Shown here: in pieces, positions 6,092-6,730 of the stretch
How positions within the stretch are numbered: the stretch's first letter is position 1
Layout of the letters: each line of letters starts with the position of its first letter
The notes under the pieces: model-generated
Databases searched by the model: none
The model's input: the letters and a program-made list of their open reading frames with translations, nothing else
Told to the model about the DNA's origin: nothing
Translations under genes and position numbers: made by a program
Origin: Actinomycetes bacterium
GTDB lineage: Bacteria > Actinomycetota > Acidimicrobiia > Acidimicrobiales > Acidimicrobiaceae
Assembly: GCA_021792075.1 (NCBI GenBank)
Contig: JAJYVK010000084.1
Location: 1 to 6,730, forward strand
Direction of reading: 5' to 3'
Length of the DNA stretch: 6,730 nt

Positions 6092-6730
6092 GCACGAAGA
6101 TCGTAACGGCCAGGGTCGGGCTCCCGAACTCGTACTCGCTTTCCAGCTACTTGGAGCACGGCGGCTACCAATCGCTCAAGAAGGCTCTGCTTGAGATGAC
6201 CCCTGAGGAGGTGCATGCAGAGGTCACCGCCTCGGGGATGCTCGGGCGTGGCGGTGCCGGTTTCGAGGCCGGTCGCAAGTGGTCGATGCTCAAGCAGGAT
6301 CTCGTCAGGTATCTCGTCGTCAATGGCGACGAGTCCGAGCCCTCCACGTTCAAGGATCACCTTTTAGTGGAGAACGATCCACATCAGCTGGTGGAAGGCA
6401 CTTTGATTACCGCTTACGCCATCGGGGCGACCAGGGCATTCATCTATCTGCGCGGGGAGTTCGCGCTCGGCCTGGAGAGGGTTCAGGCCGCCATCAACGA
6501 AGCCTACGCCTATGGCGCCATTGGACGGAACATCTTCGGTTCCGGCTTCTCCGTTGACCTGGTGCTTCAGCCGGGTGCCGGAGCATATATCTGTGGCGAG
6601 GAAACGGCGCTGATTGAGTCCTTGGAGGGTAAGCGCGGCTATCCACGGATCAAGCCCCCATACTTTCCGGCGGTCATCGGACTTTATGGCGCGCCAACGA
6701 TTGTCAACAACGTCGAGACCATGTCGAACA
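6088..6730 (+). CDS. nuoF: NADH-quinone oxidoreductase subunit F, 3'-partial
   Basis: The 51 kDa/NDUFV1 homologue, which binds NADH and FMN and starts electron flow in complex I. The window holds the first 214 residues, about half of the usual length, with an open frame to the edge. Visible motifs: the glycine-rich NADH/FMN segment MLGRGGAGFEAGRKW (51-65), VVNGDESEPSTFKD (77-90) where most homologues read NADExEPGTxKD, LVEGTLITAYAIGA (101-114), and GAGAYICGEETALIESLEGK (163-182) followed by RGYPRIKPPYFP and PTIVNNVET. The SLBB domain and the N3 4Fe-4S cluster cysteines would lie beyond the window. ATG 6088 overlaps the nuoE stop and has AGGGGG (6076-6081) six bases upstream. The NAD-reducing hydrogenase or formate dehydrogenase homologues share these motifs, but the neighbours fix it as NuoF. 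Confidence 0.97.
   Translation, partial: MSTKIVTARVGLPNSYSLSSYLEHGGYQSLKKALLEMTPEEVHAEVTASGMLGRGGAGFEAGRKWSMLKQDLVRYLVVNGDESEPSTFKDHLLVENDPHQLVEGTLITAYAIGATRAFIYLRGEFALGLERVQAAINEAYAYGAIGRNIFGSGFSVDLVLQPGAGAYICGEETALIESLEGKRGYPRIKPPYFPAVIGLYGAPTIVNNVETMSN

Noticed and set aside
5866..6360. 164-residue minus-strand open frame opposite nuoE/nuoF
   Set aside because: Translation is compositionally biased and unlike any known family; it spans two well-supported genes and is explained by codon bias.
1..6730. A novel system or mobile island
   Set aside because: All genes are conserved housekeeping enzymes in canonical order with intact key residues and no integrase, transposase, or flanking repeats.

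Overview
This window is an ordinary housekeeping stretch on the + strand: the end of a tetrapyrrole-synthesis cluster followed by the start of a complex I (nuo) operon. Everything points to an actinobacterium of moderate G+C (mid-50s percent by eye). Supporting signs are the HemL C-terminal segment LAPGPYEVIFPGLSH, the NuoA segment FGVVEMLVF, the NuoD stretch YGFRERE...RMNHNYIRPGGVA, and the NuoF stretch NGDESEP...LVEGTLITAYAIGA, all of which resemble actinobacterial homologues as I remember them. A member of a moderate-GC deep branch such as Acidimicrobiia is plausible, but that is inference and not proven by the window.

Region 1 (1-2295): hemB (porphobilinogen synthase, probably lacking about ten N-terminal residues that lie before the window) and hemL (glutamate-1-semialdehyde 2,1-aminomutase). 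These are consecutive steps of the C5 route to heme: HemL makes 5-aminolevulinate and HemB condenses two of them to porphobilinogen. They are separated by 59 bases and probably co-transcribed.

Region 2 (2296-2591): a 296-base A+T-richer gap without a convincing gene. It should contain the end of the hem transcript and the promoter/leader of the nuo operon. It holds a perfect TTGACA, a repeated CTAAGGT, short inverted repeats, the palindrome TGGCGCCA and a doubtful 33-codon ORF in frame with nuoA.

Region 3 (2592-6730): nuoA, nuoB, nuoC, nuoD, nuoE and the first 214 codons of nuoF, in canonical order and tightly packed (gaps or overlaps of +32, -4, -1, +2 and -4 bases). The products form parts of NADH:quinone oxidoreductase: NuoE/F in the NADH-oxidising arm, NuoB/C/D in the quinone-reducing connecting module, NuoA in the membrane arm. 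All cluster ligands and quinone-site residues that I checked are present. nuoA uses a TTG start.

I found no mobile element, CRISPR array, RNA gene or novel system. The points most worth checking are the HemB metal-site variant (Cys-Asp-Cys with a Ser in place of a usual His) and the structure of the pre-nuo intergenic region.
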